From Kitasatospora herbaricolor (GTDB lineage: Bacteria; Actinomycetota; Actinomycetes; Streptomycetales; Streptomycetaceae): DNA of 64,000 bases. The position numbers and the translations under genes were made by a program. Of this stretch, positions 54,408-63,278 are shown in pieces. The notes under the pieces were generated by a model, which was not told where the DNA came from, did no database searches, and saw only the letters and a program-made list of their open reading frames with translations. The stretch spans positions 4,774,001-4,838,000 of the forward strand of contig NZ_JAUSVA010000002.1 of the NCBI RefSeq assembly GCF_030813695.1, given 5' to 3'. Within the stretch, counting starts at the first letter, position 1, and each line of letters opens with the position of its first letter.

Positions 54408-55958
54408 ATGCCCCGGCCCGACCTGCTCCGCCCCCGCCTGCCGGGCCGGCTCCGGCTGCCGCGGCCCGGCTCCCTGACGGCCCGGCTCTCGATGCGGGCC
54501 CGGCTGCTGGTGCTCGCGCTGCTGCTGGTCACCACCGGTCTCGCGGTCAGCGACACCGTGGTGCTCGGCACCGTCCGGCACCAGCTGGAACAGCGCCTGG
54601 ACGAGCAGCTCCGGCGGGTCGCCGAGCCGCTCTCGCACCGGGCCGCCGGACGCCAGACCTGGGCGGACAAGGGCCAGCCGCCGGCCATGGCCGGGAAGCG
54701 GGCACAACCGCTGCTGGCCGCGCTGCCCAGCCAGTACACCGTGCTGTACCTGTCCGCCGAGGGCAAGGTGCAGCAGGTCGTCCGCCAGCCGGTCAGCGAG
54801 TCCGACCCGGCCCCTGAGCTGGGCCGCCTCGATCCCGCGACCACCACCCCGCAGGCCGCCTTCGACCTGCCCGACACCCGGGGGCGCGGCTCCTGGCGGG
54901 CCGTCGTCCTGCCGTTGCAGCGGCCGGCCGCCGGCAGCGAGTTCGCCGCGCCGAACGCCTCGTACCTGCTGGTCGCGGTCTCCCGCGAGGAGGTCGACGC
55001 CACCGTCGGCAAGCTGCGCGGCTCCTTCCTCGCGATCGGCGGGGTCGTCCTGCTGCTGATCGCCGCCCTCGGCTTCTTCGCCGTCCGGGCCGGCCTGCGC
55101 CAGCTGCGCGGGATCGAGAAGGGCGCCGCCCGGATCGCCTCCGGCGAGCTGTCGCACCGGATGCCCGAACTCTCCACCCGCACCGAGGTCGGCCGGCTCT
55201 CCGCCGCCCTGAACGGGATGCTCACCCAGATCGAGGCGGCCTTCGCGGCCCGCGCCGAGTCGGAGGCCCGGATGCGGCGCTTCGTCGCCGACGCCTCGCA
55301 CGAGCTGCGCACGCCGCTGGCCGGCATCCGGGGCTTCGCCGAGCTGTACCGGATGGGCGCCCTGCCCACCCCCGCCGACGTCACCCGCACCATGAGCCGG
55401 ATCGAGAGCGAGGCCGTCCGGATGGGCACCCTGGTCGAGGACCTCCTGGTGCTCGCCCGCCTCGACGAGGAACGCCCGCTCGACCTGGCCCCGATGGACC
55501 TGCGCACGCTCGCCGCCGACGCCCTGCACGACCTGACCGCCCTCGACCCCTCCCGCCCGGTGGCGCTCACCGGCCCGGCCGGCCACGGCGCCCCCGGGGC
55601 CGCGCCCGTCCTCGGCGACGAGGCCCGGCTCCGGCAGGTGGTCACCAACCTGGTCGGCAACGCCGTGAAGCACACCCCGCCCGGCACCCCCGTCCGGATC
55701 GGCGTCGGCACCGCCCACGGCGACTGCCTGCTGGAGGTCGCCGACTCCGGCCCGGGCCTCACCCGCGACCAGGCCGAACGCGTCTTCGACCGGTTCTACC
55801 GGGTCGACGCCTCCCGCAGTCGCAACGACGGCGGCGGCGCGGGCCTCGGCCTCGCCATCGCCACCGCCCTCACCCACGCCCACGGCGGCACCCTCACCCT
55901 GCACAGCGCCCCGGGCGACGGCGCGGTCTTCCGGATGGAGATCCCGCGCCAGCGGTGA
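54408..55958 (+). CDS. Sensor histidine kinase
   Basis: This 516-residue protein has a first membrane helix at about 32-52, an extracytoplasmic sensor of about 150 residues, and a second helix at about 207-228 (AIGGVVLLLIAALGFFAVRA). HAMP spans about 230-280 and HisKA has the phospho-His in DASHELRTPLAGIRGFAE. HATPase motifs are NLVGNAVKHTPPG, DSGPGL and GAGLGLAIA. It phosphorylates the adjacent OmpR-type regulator. Given its position after the MacAB-like operon, it may sense envelope stress or the exported compound. Confidence 0.92.
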   Translation: MPRPDLLRPRLPGRLRLPRPGSLTARLSMRARLLVLALLLVTTGLAVSDTVVLGTVRHQLEQRLDEQLRRVAEPLSHRAAGRQTWADKGQPPAMAGKRAQPLLAALPSQYTVLYLSAEGKVQQVVRQPVSESDPAPELGRLDPATTTPQAAFDLPDTRGRGSWRAVVLPLQRPAAGSEFAAPNASYLLVAVSREEVDATVGKLRGSFLAIGGVVLLLIAALGFFAVRAGLRQLRGIEKGAARIASGELSHRMPELSTRTEVGRLSAALNGMLTQIEAAFAARAESEARMRRFVADASHELRTPLAGIRGFAELYRMGALPTPADVTRTMSRIESEAVRMGTLVEDLLVLARLDEERPLDLAPMDLRTLAADALHDLTALDPSRPVALTGPAGHGAPGAAPVLGDEARLRQVVTNLVGNAVKHTPPGTPVRIGVGTAHGDCLLEVADSGPGLTRDQAERVFDRFYRVDASRSRNDGGGAGLGLAIATALTHAHGGTLTLHSAPGDGAVFRMEIPRQR

Positions 55959-56082
55959 CCACCCGGGAGGGTGAACGGGCCCGGACGGCACCCGTCGGCC
56001 GGTGATCGTGTGCGACGGTACGGCCACGGCTTGTGTCACATCGGGCCGCCTGCTCACACTGGACCGGAAGAGGGGTGTCTCA

Positions 56083-56691
56083 ATGATCGCGCTCGCAGTT
56101 GAGGAGACCGTCGTGGACCTGGACCAGGCGCTGTGGCAGGTGTGGAAGGCCATGGACGTTCCGCAGGGCTTCCGGGCGGAGATCATCGAGGGGGCCATCG
56201 AGATGTCACCTACCGGCGGGATCCGACACTTCACCGTCAATCGGAACCTTTCGCATGCCCTCTACGAGCATCTGCAAGGCAGCGGGTACACCTCCGGCCA
56301 GGACGGAAACGTCATCCACGGCCTCAAGGTCCTCGTTCCGGACGTCTTCGTCTCCCCCGAGGACCTGGAGGAGGTTGAGCACCCCGACGGGTTGGGCGTG
56401 CTCGCCTCCGGAGTCGTCCTGGTCGTCGAAACCGTCTCGCCGGGCAGCGAGAGCCGCAAGCGCGACCTGGTCCGCAAGCACCGCGCGTACGCCACGGCGG
56501 GCATCCCGGTCTACGTGATCATCGACGACTTCGACGACGGCGGCTCGGTCACCGTCCTCTCCGGCCCCGACCCCGCCAGGGGCAGCTACGCGAGTTCGGT
56601 GCGCACCCCGTACGGCGAGGAGGCGATCGTCCCGGAGGGGCCCGCCAAGGGATTCGTGATCGGCCCCGACGTCACCGGCGGCCCCCGCTGA
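56083..56691 (+). CDS. Uma2-family (DUF820) protein
   Basis: This 202-residue protein has a PD-(D/E)XK-like fold: FRAEIIEGAIEMSPTGGIRH, VPDVFVSP (acidic D), VVLVVETVSPGSESRKRDLV (E...K) and HRAYATAGIPVYVIID. Uma2 proteins are very numerous in Streptomyces; their nuclease activity is predicted but the biological role is unclear. ATG 56083 follows AAGAGGGG. An in-frame start 81 bases upstream lacks support. Confidence 0.85.
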   Translation: MIALAVEETVVDLDQALWQVWKAMDVPQGFRAEIIEGAIEMSPTGGIRHFTVNRNLSHALYEHLQGSGYTSGQDGNVIHGLKVLVPDVFVSPEDLEEVEHPDGLGVLASGVVLVVETVSPGSESRKRDLVRKHRAYATAGIPVYVIIDDFDDGGSVTVLSGPDPARGSYASSVRTPYGEEAIVPEGPAKGFVIGPDVTGGPR

Positions 56692-56749
56692 GACCGGCGC
56701 CGCCCGAAATCTCCTTGCCCCCGACCGGCCGGCAGGGGAGGCTGCCACC

Positions 56750-57025
56750 ATGTCCGACCATGAGAACAGCAGCTCACGCGGGGTGGAGAGCCTCTTCAGC
56801 CAGGGCCGGCTGACCACGATCCCCCGCAAGGCGGCCCGCCGCGACCAACTGCTCACGCACCTCGCCCGGACCCTCTTCGAGCCCGGCCGGGACTACACCG
56901 AGCGTGAGGTGAACCAGGCCCTGCTCACCGTGCACGACGACTACTCGGCCCTGCGCCGCTACCTGGTCGAGGCGCACCTGCTCGTGCGCACCAGGGACGG
57001 CAGCAGCTACCACCGGGCCGGCTGA
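56750..57025 (+). CDS. DUF2087 domain protein
   Basis: This 91-residue protein contains LTTIPRKAARRDQLLTHLAR, FEPGRDYTEREVNQALLTVH and DDYSALRRYLVEAHLLVRTR, the complete DUF2087 winged-helix-like domain. Such proteins resemble small DNA-binding domains. It is 59 bases after the Uma2 gene. Confidence 0.85.
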   Translation: MSDHENSSSRGVESLFSQGRLTTIPRKAARRDQLLTHLARTLFEPGRDYTEREVNQALLTVHDDYSALRRYLVEAHLLVRTRDGSSYHRAG

Positions 57026-57118
57026 CGGGCGGCGGAGCACGCCGACGGGCGGCGTCCGCCGGCGGGTGCCGGGGTACGCCGCCCGGGGGCGGGCGAGTCG
57101 CGGGAGCAGCGCCCGCGG

Positions 57119-57910
57119 TCACTTCGGGTCGCGGTCGAACACCGACTTCGACCAGCGGTAGCCGAGCGCCGCCAGGCCGAGGCACCAGAGGACGGTGATC
57201 CACCAGTTGTTGCCGATCGGGGTGCCGAGCAGCAGGCCGCGGAGGGTTTCGATGGCGGGGGTGAACGGCTGGTACCGGGCGACGGGCTGGAACCAGCCCG
57301 GCATGGCGTCGACCGGCACGAAGGCGCTGGAGATCAGCGGCAGGAAGATCAGCGGCAGCGCGTTGTTGCTGGCCGCCTCGGCGCTCGGGCTGACCATGCC
57401 CATCCCGACCGCGATCCAGGTGAACGCCAGGGCGAACAGGGCGAGCAGCCCGAACGCGGCGACCCACTCCAGGACGGTGGCGTCGGTGGACCGGAACCCG
57501 ATGGCCACGCCGACGGCGCCGACCAGCACCACGCTGACGAGCGCCTGCAGCACGCTGCCGACCACGTGCCCGACGAGCACCGAGCCGCGGTGGATGGCCA
57601 TCGTGCGGAAGCGGGCGATGATGCCCTCGGTCATGTCGTTGGAGACCGACACCGCGGTGCCGACCAGGGTGCCGCCGATGGTCATCAGCAGGATGCCCGG
57701 GACGAGGTAGGCGATGTACTCCGAGCGGTCGGCGCCGCCGCCGCCGATGCCCGCGCTCATCACGTCGCCGAAGACGTAGACGAACAGCAGCAGCAGGACG
57801 ATCGGCGTGAGCAGCAGGTTCAGGGTGAGCGACGGGTAGCGACGGGCGTGCAGGAGGTTGCGGCGCAGCATCGTGGACGAGTCGCGGACGGCGAGGGAGA
57901 GGGAGCTCAT
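57119..57910 (-). CDS. ABC-2 type exporter permease (DrrB-like)
   Basis: This 263-residue protein has six hydrophobic helices and the ABC-2 membrane domain: RRNLLHARRYPSLTLNLLLT at the N-terminus, a long extracytoplasmic loop (GDVMSAGIGGGGADRSEYIA) and the ASNNALPLIFLPLISSAFVP region. It pairs with the ATPase encoded just upstream (four-base ATGA overlap) to form a drug- or lipid-type exporter. Confidence 0.9.
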   Translation of the reverse strand: MSSLSLAVRDSSTMLRRNLLHARRYPSLTLNLLLTPIVLLLLFVYVFGDVMSAGIGGGGADRSEYIAYLVPGILLMTIGGTLVGTAVSVSNDMTEGIIARFRTMAIHRGSVLVGHVVGSVLQALVSVVLVGAVGVAIGFRSTDATVLEWVAAFGLLALFALAFTWIAVGMGMVSPSAEAASNNALPLIFLPLISSAFVPVDAMPGWFQPVARYQPFTPAIETLRGLLLGTPIGNNWWITVLWCLGLAALGYRWSKSVFDRDPK

Positions 57911-58917
57911 CGGACGTTCTCCTCGGGCTGGTCGGTCGGGCCCGGCGCGGCGGTGCCGCCGGTCAGGGCGAAGAACACGTCGTCGAGGTCGGGGGTGTGG
58001 ACGGTGAGTTCGTCGGCCTCGACGCCGGCGGAGTCCAGCCGGTCGAGGACGGCGCGCAGGTCGCGCTGGCTGCCGTCGCTGGGGATCTGCAGCGTCAGCG
58101 ATTCGTCGTCGCGGGTCGCTTCGCCGAGGGCGAGGGCGGCGGTGCGGTAGCCGGCTGGGTCGGTGAAGCGCAGGCGGACGTGGCCGCCGGGGATCAGCCG
58201 CTTCAGTTCGTCGGCGGTGCCCTCGGCGGCGATCCTGCCGTCGTTCAGCACCGCGATGCGGTCGGCGAGTTCGTCGGCCTCCTCCAGGTACTGGGTGGTG
58301 AGGAAGACGGTGACGCCGCCGGCGACCAGGTCGCGGATGATCTGCCACATGGTGTGGCGGCTGCGGGGGTCCAGGCCGGTGGTCGGCTCGTCGAGGAAGA
58401 TGATCCGCGGGTCGCCGACCAGGGTCATGGCGATGTCCAGGCGGCGCTTCATGCCGCCGGAGTAGGTGGAGGCGGGCTTCTTCGCCGCGTCGGTGAGGTC
58501 GAAGCGCTCCAGCAGGTCGGCTGCGACCCGCCGCCCCTCGGCCTTGGACAGGTGGTGCAGGTCCGCCATCAGGAGCATGTTCTCCTCGCCGGTGATCAGG
58601 CCGTCGACGGCGGAGAACTGGCCGGTGACGCCGATCGCGGCGCGCACCGCCTGGGGAGCGGTGGCGAGGTCGTGGCCCGCGACCTGGGCCTGGCCGCCGT
58701 CGGTGGTGATCAGGGTGGAGAGGATCTTGACGGCGGTGGTCTTGCCGGCGCCGTTCGGGCCGAGCAGGGCGAACACGGACCCGGCCGGGATGCGCAGGTC
58801 GATCCCGTCGAGCACGGTCTTGTCGCCGTAGGACTTGCGCAGGCCGACGGCGGACACGGCGGCGGGCGTCAGGTGAGTGCCCGACGTTCTAGGCGTGGGC
58901 ATGACAGAAGAAGGCAT
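57907..58917 (-). CDS. DrrA-type ABC exporter ATPase
   Basis: This 336-residue protein has an ABC domain with Walker A GPNGAGKTTAVK, signature STYSGGMKRRLDIAMTLV, Walker B IIFLDEPTTGLD and switch region TTQYLEEADELADR. A C-terminal domain typical of DrrA proteins follows, ending DLDDVFFALTGG. It powers the permease encoded next. ATG 58902 is an alternative start. The operon upstream encodes a DUF4097 protein and a ribbon-helix-helix protein. Confidence 0.92.
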   Translation of the reverse strand: MPSSVMPTPRTSGTHLTPAAVSAVGLRKSYGDKTVLDGIDLRIPAGSVFALLGPNGAGKTTAVKILSTLITTDGGQAQVAGHDLATAPQAVRAAIGVTGQFSAVDGLITGEENMLLMADLHHLSKAEGRRVAADLLERFDLTDAAKKPASTYSGGMKRRLDIAMTLVGDPRIIFLDEPTTGLDPRSRHTMWQIIRDLVAGGVTVFLTTQYLEEADELADRIAVLNDGRIAAEGTADELKRLIPGGHVRLRFTDPAGYRTAALALGEATRDDESLTLQIPSDGSQRDLRAVLDRLDSAGVEADELTVHTPDLDDVFFALTGGTAAPGPTDQPEENVR

Positions 58918-58980
58918 GTGGCCCTCCCTTTTCGAAGGCTGGGGCGGCTGGGGGGAGCGGGCGATCCGGAGCTGCCGGGG

Positions 58981-59826
58981 TCAGGCCTTGGTGCGCAGGA
59001 TGTCGATGTTGCCGTGCCGGGTGCGGGCGCGGACCCGGACCGTGTCCTCGCTTTCCTCCGGGCTCTCGGAGGCGCTGAGCGTGTTGCGCACCTGGCCGGA
59101 GCCGGAGCTGACGTCGAGCCAGGCGGCCGTGCCCTTGCGGATGCCGACCTCGATGGCGCCGTAGGAGGTCTCCAGCTGGACGGTGCCGCGGGCCACCTCG
59201 CCCACCCGCAGGGTGCCGTGCGCGGTGGTGGCGACGACCGAGCCCTCGGCGCGCGTGATGCTGATGTCGCCGTTGGCGCCGCTCACCCGCAGCTCCCCGA
59301 ACGCCGCGCCCACAGTGGTGGAGCCGTGCGAGTTCTTCAGGACGGCGGAGCCTTCGACCAGCCCGACCCGCAGGCTGCCGGAGCTGGTGGTGATCTCGGC
59401 CGCGCCCTCGATCCGGTCCACCGTGATGGAGCCGTGCGAGGCGGTCAGCTTCAGCGGGCCGGTCGTGTCGAGGCGAACGTCACCGGACGAGGTCTTCACC
59501 CGGACCTCGCCGAGCCGCCCCTCGCCGAGCACCTGGGCCCAGGAGCCCGACACGTCGACGCGTGACCCGGTGGGCAGCTCGACCGTCACGTCCACGGTGC
59601 CGGTCCGGCCGAACAGGTAGCGCTGCTTGGGCGTCCGGACGGTCAGGGTGCCGCCCGAGTACGTGACCTCGGTCTGGTCGGCCGCCCGGACGTCCTGGTC
59701 CCGCTTCGGGTCGCGCGCCCGCACCTCGACGACGGTGTCGGCGCGGTCGCCCGCGGTGAACTGGATGGAGCCGGCCTCCACGTGCGCGATGGCCGAGATC
59801 GGGTCTGGAGTGTCGAAAGAAGGCAT
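58981..59826 (-). CDS. DUF4097 beta-strand repeat protein
   Basis: This 281-residue protein is a series of short beta strands with repeated S-G-D-V-R/S-H-G-S-T patterns (VKTSSGDVRLDTTGPLKLTA, SHGSITVDRIEGAAEITTSS), as in DUF4097/DUF4098 proteins that build a beta-solenoid. There is no signal peptide, so it is probably cytoplasmic. It lies between the ABC exporter genes and the ribbon-helix-helix gene, all leftward. Confidence 0.88.
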   Translation of the reverse strand: MPSFDTPDPISAIAHVEAGSIQFTAGDRADTVVEVRARDPKRDQDVRAADQTEVTYSGGTLTVRTPKQRYLFGRTGTVDVTVELPTGSRVDVSGSWAQVLGEGRLGEVRVKTSSGDVRLDTTGPLKLTASHGSITVDRIEGAAEITTSSGSLRVGLVEGSAVLKNSHGSTTVGAAFGELRVSGANGDISITRAEGSVVATTAHGTLRVGEVARGTVQLETSYGAIEVGIRKGTAAWLDVSSGSGQVRNTLSASESPEESEDTVRVRARTRHGNIDILRTKA

Positions 59827-59900
59827 GGCAGTACCGTCCTCATGAGTCCGTGGGGCGTCCCCGCTGGTGGGACGTGGTGAAGGGGTGGGCGGGGGTGCGG

Positions 59901-60419
59901 TCAGCGCACCCAGCCCGTGAAGCTCTGTCCGAGCTGCTGGCTCTTCTCCGTCGTGCGCGGCCGGGCGCCGCCCTCGACCGCGGTCGCCACGGCCCGCACC
60001 AGCCAGGCGTTGACCGACAGGCCCTCGTGGCCGGCGGCCTCCTCCGCGCGCGCCTTGAGATGGGCCGGCAGGCGCAGGTTGACCCGGGCGGTGCCGCTCT
60101 CGTCGCCCTCGGCGGGCGCCTGCGCCCGGAGCGGTTCGACGGGTGCGGCCGGCCCCGCCGGGACACCGCCCTCGGTGGGCGGCAGCGTCACCACGAAGTC
60201 CGGGTCGAGCCCTCGCAGCCGGACGTCCACCGAGCCGGGGGCCAGCTCCCGGGTGATCTCGTCCATGGCGGCGGAGAGCACGTTGAGCATGGTCAACCGG
60301 GTTGCCGACTCCAGCGGAGCGGTGAGCCTCTCGGCCAGCTCGCGGGCTTCGTCGCCGCCGGCCTCGGCGGCCACCGCGAGTTCACGGCGAAGGGTGTCGA
60401 CATACGGGGTGAGGTCCAT
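59901..60419 (-). CDS. HicB-like ribbon-helix-helix protein
   Basis: This 172-residue protein has a helical N-terminal half (MDLTPYVDTLRRELAVAAEA), a short beta region and a ribbon-helix-helix near residues 115-150 (ARVNLRLPAHLKARAEEAAG, EGLSVNAWLVRAVATAV). It ends in SFTGWVR. No HicA-like toxin is present, so the antitoxin label often given to this type is not supported here; it looks like the transcriptional regulator of the operon it heads. The array of TGGCACCA half-sites immediately upstream is its obvious target. Confidence 0.8.
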   Translation of the reverse strand: MDLTPYVDTLRRELAVAAEAGGDEARELAERLTAPLESATRLTMLNVLSAAMDEITRELAPGSVDVRLRGLDPDFVVTLPPTEGGVPAGPAAPVEPLRAQAPAEGDESGTARVNLRLPAHLKARAEEAAGHEGLSVNAWLVRAVATAVEGGARPRTTEKSQQLGQSFTGWVR

Positions 60420-60429
60420 GACGCCATGG

Positions 60430-60605
60430 TGGCACCACAGTGGTGCCATGCGCAAGTCCCGCGGTGGCATCATCGCCACGGATTCAACAGAGATGCCTCT
60501 GACCTGCGGAAACGGCATGGCGCCTGCTCGGCCAAATGTGGCACCATGCGTGTCGATGGTGCCCTGCGGGCCTTCCGTGGTGCCATGTGGCACCACGTGG
60601 CACCA
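60430..60605. promoter_or_regulatory. Array of TGGCACCA half-sites
   Basis: Six exact copies of TGGCACCA or its complement TGGTGCCA (60430, 60441, 60539, 60578, 60588, 60598), plus one seven-of-eight copy (60557), lie between the ribbon-helix-helix gene and the next upstream gene. They pair into palindromes: 60430-60448 with a one-base centre, 60540-60563 with an eight-base spacer, and 60576-60597 with a two-base centre. Such a set suits cooperative binding by ribbon-helix-helix dimers. Confidence 0.7.
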
Positions 60606-60633
60606 GTCCTGCGCCAATCCGCGCCGGGTGATG

Positions 60634-61137
60634 TCACGCCAGGTCGGCCGGGGGCGGCGCCGCCCCTTCGACGGCGTACACCCGGACCGGATCCAGGTGC
60701 AGCTCGTACGGGCCGAGACAGTCCGCCGAGAGGGTGGCGAGGCGGACGCCGCAGGAACAGGCCCGGTTGGGGCCCTCCGTCCCGGTCGGTCCGCAGCACC
60801 CGCCACCGTTCTCGCCGCCGGGCAGCGGCTCCAGCCCCACCACGTCCTCGGGGTGGACGAGGACGGTGTTCCGGGGGCCTGCCGAGGTCAGCGATCCGCC
60901 GCCCACCAGGAGCCCCTGCTCCCCGGCCGGCCGCGCACCCGCCCGCCCGCCGAGCGGGAGGTAGGGCGCTCCCCACGGATCCGGGTCGACCGCGTAGTGC
61001 CCGCGCGGCACGGTGGACGGCGCACGCCGCGCCTCGCCGCCGACGTGCCGGTGAGCGGGCTTCGCCGGCACGGCGGCCAACGCCGTCAGGTCCTCGGAGA
61101 GTCGGGCACCGCAGCGCGCGCAGTGGAAGACCGTCAT
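60634..61137 (-). CDS. Hypothetical protein with N-terminal zinc ribbon
   Basis: This 167-residue protein begins MTVFHCARCGARLSEDLTAL, a CxxC knuckle, and has a second Cys group GGGCCGPTGTEGPNRACSCG near the C-terminus, so the two may form one zinc site. The rest is Pro/Gly-rich with VHPEDVVGLEPLPGG. Homologues seem common in Streptomyces but I know no function. Its stop faces the half-site array. Confidence 0.65.
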   Translation of the reverse strand: MTVFHCARCGARLSEDLTALAAVPAKPAHRHVGGEARRAPSTVPRGHYAVDPDPWGAPYLPLGGRAGARPAGEQGLLVGGGSLTSAGPRNTVLVHPEDVVGLEPLPGGENGGGCCGPTGTEGPNRACSCGVRLATLSADCLGPYELHLDPVRVYAVEGAAPPPADLA

Positions 61138-61232
61138 GGCCGCCGATCGGGTCGGCCGGCAGCGGCAGGGCGGGACGCCCCCGTTCGCCCCGGCGAGCGA
61201 GGTGAGACTTGGTCAGGAAGCCCTTCCGAGGC

Positions 61233-61436
61233 TCACACCCCGTCGAACTCCCCGGCCGCCACGGCCCGTACGAAGGCGTTCAGCGCCACGGGACTGAAGG
61301 CCAGGATGGGGCCGTGCGGGTCCTTGGAGTCGCGGACGCGGCCGGGGTTGGCGTCGTCGACCTCGATGCAGTCGCCGCCGTCGTTGTTGCTGTGGCTGCT
61401 CTTGCGCCAGCGGGCGGGCTCGGTGTCAGGTCGCAT
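61233..61436 (-). CDS. DUF397 domain protein
   Basis: This 67-residue protein reads RWRKSSHSNNDGGDCIEVDD and VRDSKDPHGPILAFSPVALN, the complete DUF397 domain. Its start overlaps the stop of the upstream XRE regulator by 11 bases. Pairs of this kind (BldB-like small protein plus DUF5753 regulator) are widespread in Streptomyces; the small partner is thought to modulate the regulator, and some act as toxin-antitoxin-like pairs. Confidence 0.9.
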   Translation of the reverse strand: MRPDTEPARWRKSSHSNNDGGDCIEVDDANPGRVRDSKDPHGPILAFSPVALNAFVRAVAAGEFDGV

Positions 61437-62265
61437 GGCGTTCGTGGTCCTCCATCGCCGCTCTGATCATCACCGCCGAGTCCCGGGGCGACAGGGCCTG
61501 GGCCCTGAGCAGATCGTATGACTCCCGGAGCTTCGCCACCTTCTCCGGGTCGTCCTCAAGTACCCCTGAGCGGCTGCCTTCCAGATAGGCCACGGTGGCC
61601 CGGGTCGGCAGCGTGAGCAAGGTGAGCGAGCCGCCCATCTCGCCGTGTTCTCCGGCGGAGAAGGGCAGCACCTGGACGGTGACATGAGACGGACGTCCGG
61701 CGTCGAGCAGGGCGGCGAGCTGCGTGACCGTCGTACTCGGACCGCCGACCGGGCGGCGCAGGGCGGCCTCGTCCAGGATGAACCAGTAGCGTGCGGGGGC
61801 GTCGCCGTGCACTCGCCGCTGGCGGTTGAGGCGAGCGGTGAGCTTGTCCTCGATTTCCTGTTCGGTGGCATGCGGGGCACCTGAACGCAAAGACGCCCGG
61901 GCGAAGTCGGGCGTCTGCAGCAAGCCCGGCACGGTGATCGTGCAGCTCTCGTGGATCAGCGCTTGAGCAGCCAGCTCCATGAACCGGCGGTACTTGTCCG
62001 GGAACTCCTGCGCCCGTGCCAGCGGGTAGAGCCCGATGAACAGGCCCTCGGTGCCGAAGACGGCGTCCAGCTTCTCGGACAGCCCCCGGGGCGGGGCTGA
62101 CTCGGCCGTCTCGATCCGGCTCAGATGGGCCTTGGAGAAGTTCAGAATCGCCGCCAGTCTCGCCAACGACATCCCGTCCGCTCTCAGGCGGTGCCGGCGG
62201 ATCTCGGCGCCGTACAGGTCCCGGGCGGATCGTTCCGGGTGGAGGTCACGTCCCTTGAAGACCAT
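61426..62265 (-). CDS. XRE-family regulator with DUF5753
   Basis: This 279-residue protein has a helix-turn-helix at about 15-75 (GMSLARLAAILNFSKAHLSR) and a DUF5753 domain at about 100-270 (ITVPGLLQTPDFARASLRSG, QVLPFSAGEHGEMGGSLTLL). AAGGAG seven bases before ATG 62265 supports the start. It is coupled to the DUF397 gene downstream and divergent from a small gene at 62392. Confidence 0.88.
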   Translation of the reverse strand: MVFKGRDLHPERSARDLYGAEIRRHRLRADGMSLARLAAILNFSKAHLSRIETAESAPPRGLSEKLDAVFGTEGLFIGLYPLARAQEFPDKYRRFMELAAQALIHESCTITVPGLLQTPDFARASLRSGAPHATEQEIEDKLTARLNRQRRVHGDAPARYWFILDEAALRRPVGGPSTTVTQLAALLDAGRPSHVTVQVLPFSAGEHGEMGGSLTLLTLPTRATVAYLEGSRSGVLEDDPEKVAKLRESYDLLRAQALSPRDSAVMIRAAMEDHERHAT

Positions 62266-62391
62266 CCGGTGGCTCCTTCGTGTTCCCCGTCCGGTCGTGG
62301 AACACGGTCGGACTTCCCCAGCGTAGCTGCGCAGGGCGACGCTTGGAGTACGGACGGTGATGACCGTCAAGTACTTCCAGGAGCAACGACC

Positions 62392-62733
62392 ATGACGAGC
62401 ATTCAGTCCGGGGCCGACGACTCGACCCCGGACCCGCTGAACGACCGGCACCTGGCCGAGTGCCGCTGCCCGATGGACTGCGGCGGCCGGCCCGAGGCAG
62501 GGCTGAGACTCGTGAGCCCGTACCCGGCGATCGGGTCCGTGGACGCCGCCCGGGTGCGGCCGCCGGCGGTGCCGTACGTTCCGCGCCGGGTGGGCGAGAC
62601 CGTCCGCGACGTGCTCAGCGGGCGGCCGGGGGTCTTCATGGGGCGCCTCGGCAACGCGGTCTTCCTCCGGCCGGTGTCCGGCGGGGTGGAATGGGACGTC
62701 GAGCCCCGATGGATCGATGGCCCGCACGTCTGA
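62392..62733 (+). CDS. Small hypothetical protein divergent from the XRE regulator
   Basis: This 113-residue protein starts at ATG 62392 behind AGGAG. It contains LAECRCPMDCGGRPEAGLRL and ends FLRPVSGGVEWDVEPRWIDG. Three Cys residues near the N-terminus could bind metal. The position opposite an XRE/DUF397 pair suggests it is regulated by that pair. No family recognised. Confidence 0.65.
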   Translation: MTSIQSGADDSTPDPLNDRHLAECRCPMDCGGRPEAGLRLVSPYPAIGSVDAARVRPPAVPYVPRRVGETVRDVLSGRPGVFMGRLGNAVFLRPVSGGVEWDVEPRWIDGPHV

Positions 62734-63046
62734 CCGGGACGGCCTCGGCGAGCCCGCGGGTCCCGGGGGCGCCCGGCTCTGCGTGCCGAGCGCGGCGGCC
62801 GGTCTCCTCCTGGAGCTGGGGGCCGAGGTGTGGTCCTGCCGGGCTCACCACCTCTGCGGCCGGCTGCCGCCGGATCCCCACCGTCAGGTGGCCGCCTGGG
62901 CGGCACTGGGTACGGCCCGGCGCTGGGGCGCGCACTTCCCGTCCGGCCGGTTCTGGGGCTGCTGGGGGAGCGTCGGCGTGGCGACGGGCGGGCGGTGTCA
63001 AGCGCCTGATCGTCCAAATCGTCCGCCGGGGCCGACCGGCTGCTGA
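62717..63046 (+). CDS. Small hypothetical protein overlapping the previous gene
   Basis: This 109-residue frame starts at ATG 62717, 17 bases inside the previous gene. It contains LEVWSC-like Cys/His-rich stretches (GAEVWSCRAHHLCGRLPPDP). Codon bias is good to about 62990 and then weakens, so the 3' end may be degraded or shifted. Moderate support only. Confidence 0.4.
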   Translation: MARTSDRDGLGEPAGPGGARLCVPSAAAGLLLELGAEVWSCRAHHLCGRLPPDPHRQVAAWAALGTARRWGAHFPSGRFWGCWGSVGVATGGRCQAPDRPNRPPGPTGC

Positions 63047-63278
63047 TTGTGGGGCGCGGAGGCCGCTGCGCACACTGGCCGGGACAGCGGCAGGGCAGGG
63101 GCAGGGAAGCAGCGACGGCGAACCCGGGCGCGCCTGCCCCGGTCCCGGCCCGCGCGCCCGTACGTCCGTCCGTGTCCCGGTCGTCCCACGGGTGCTTCGC
63201 CGGGTGCTCTCCGTCGGGTGCTTCACCGGCTACCCCCACCCCCCTTGCGGCAGCTCCATAAGTATGATGGATACTGCC

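Noticed and set aside
59901-60419. HicAB toxin-antitoxin locus
   Set aside because: No HicA-like double-stranded RNA-binding toxin frame is adjacent; the gene leads an exporter operon.
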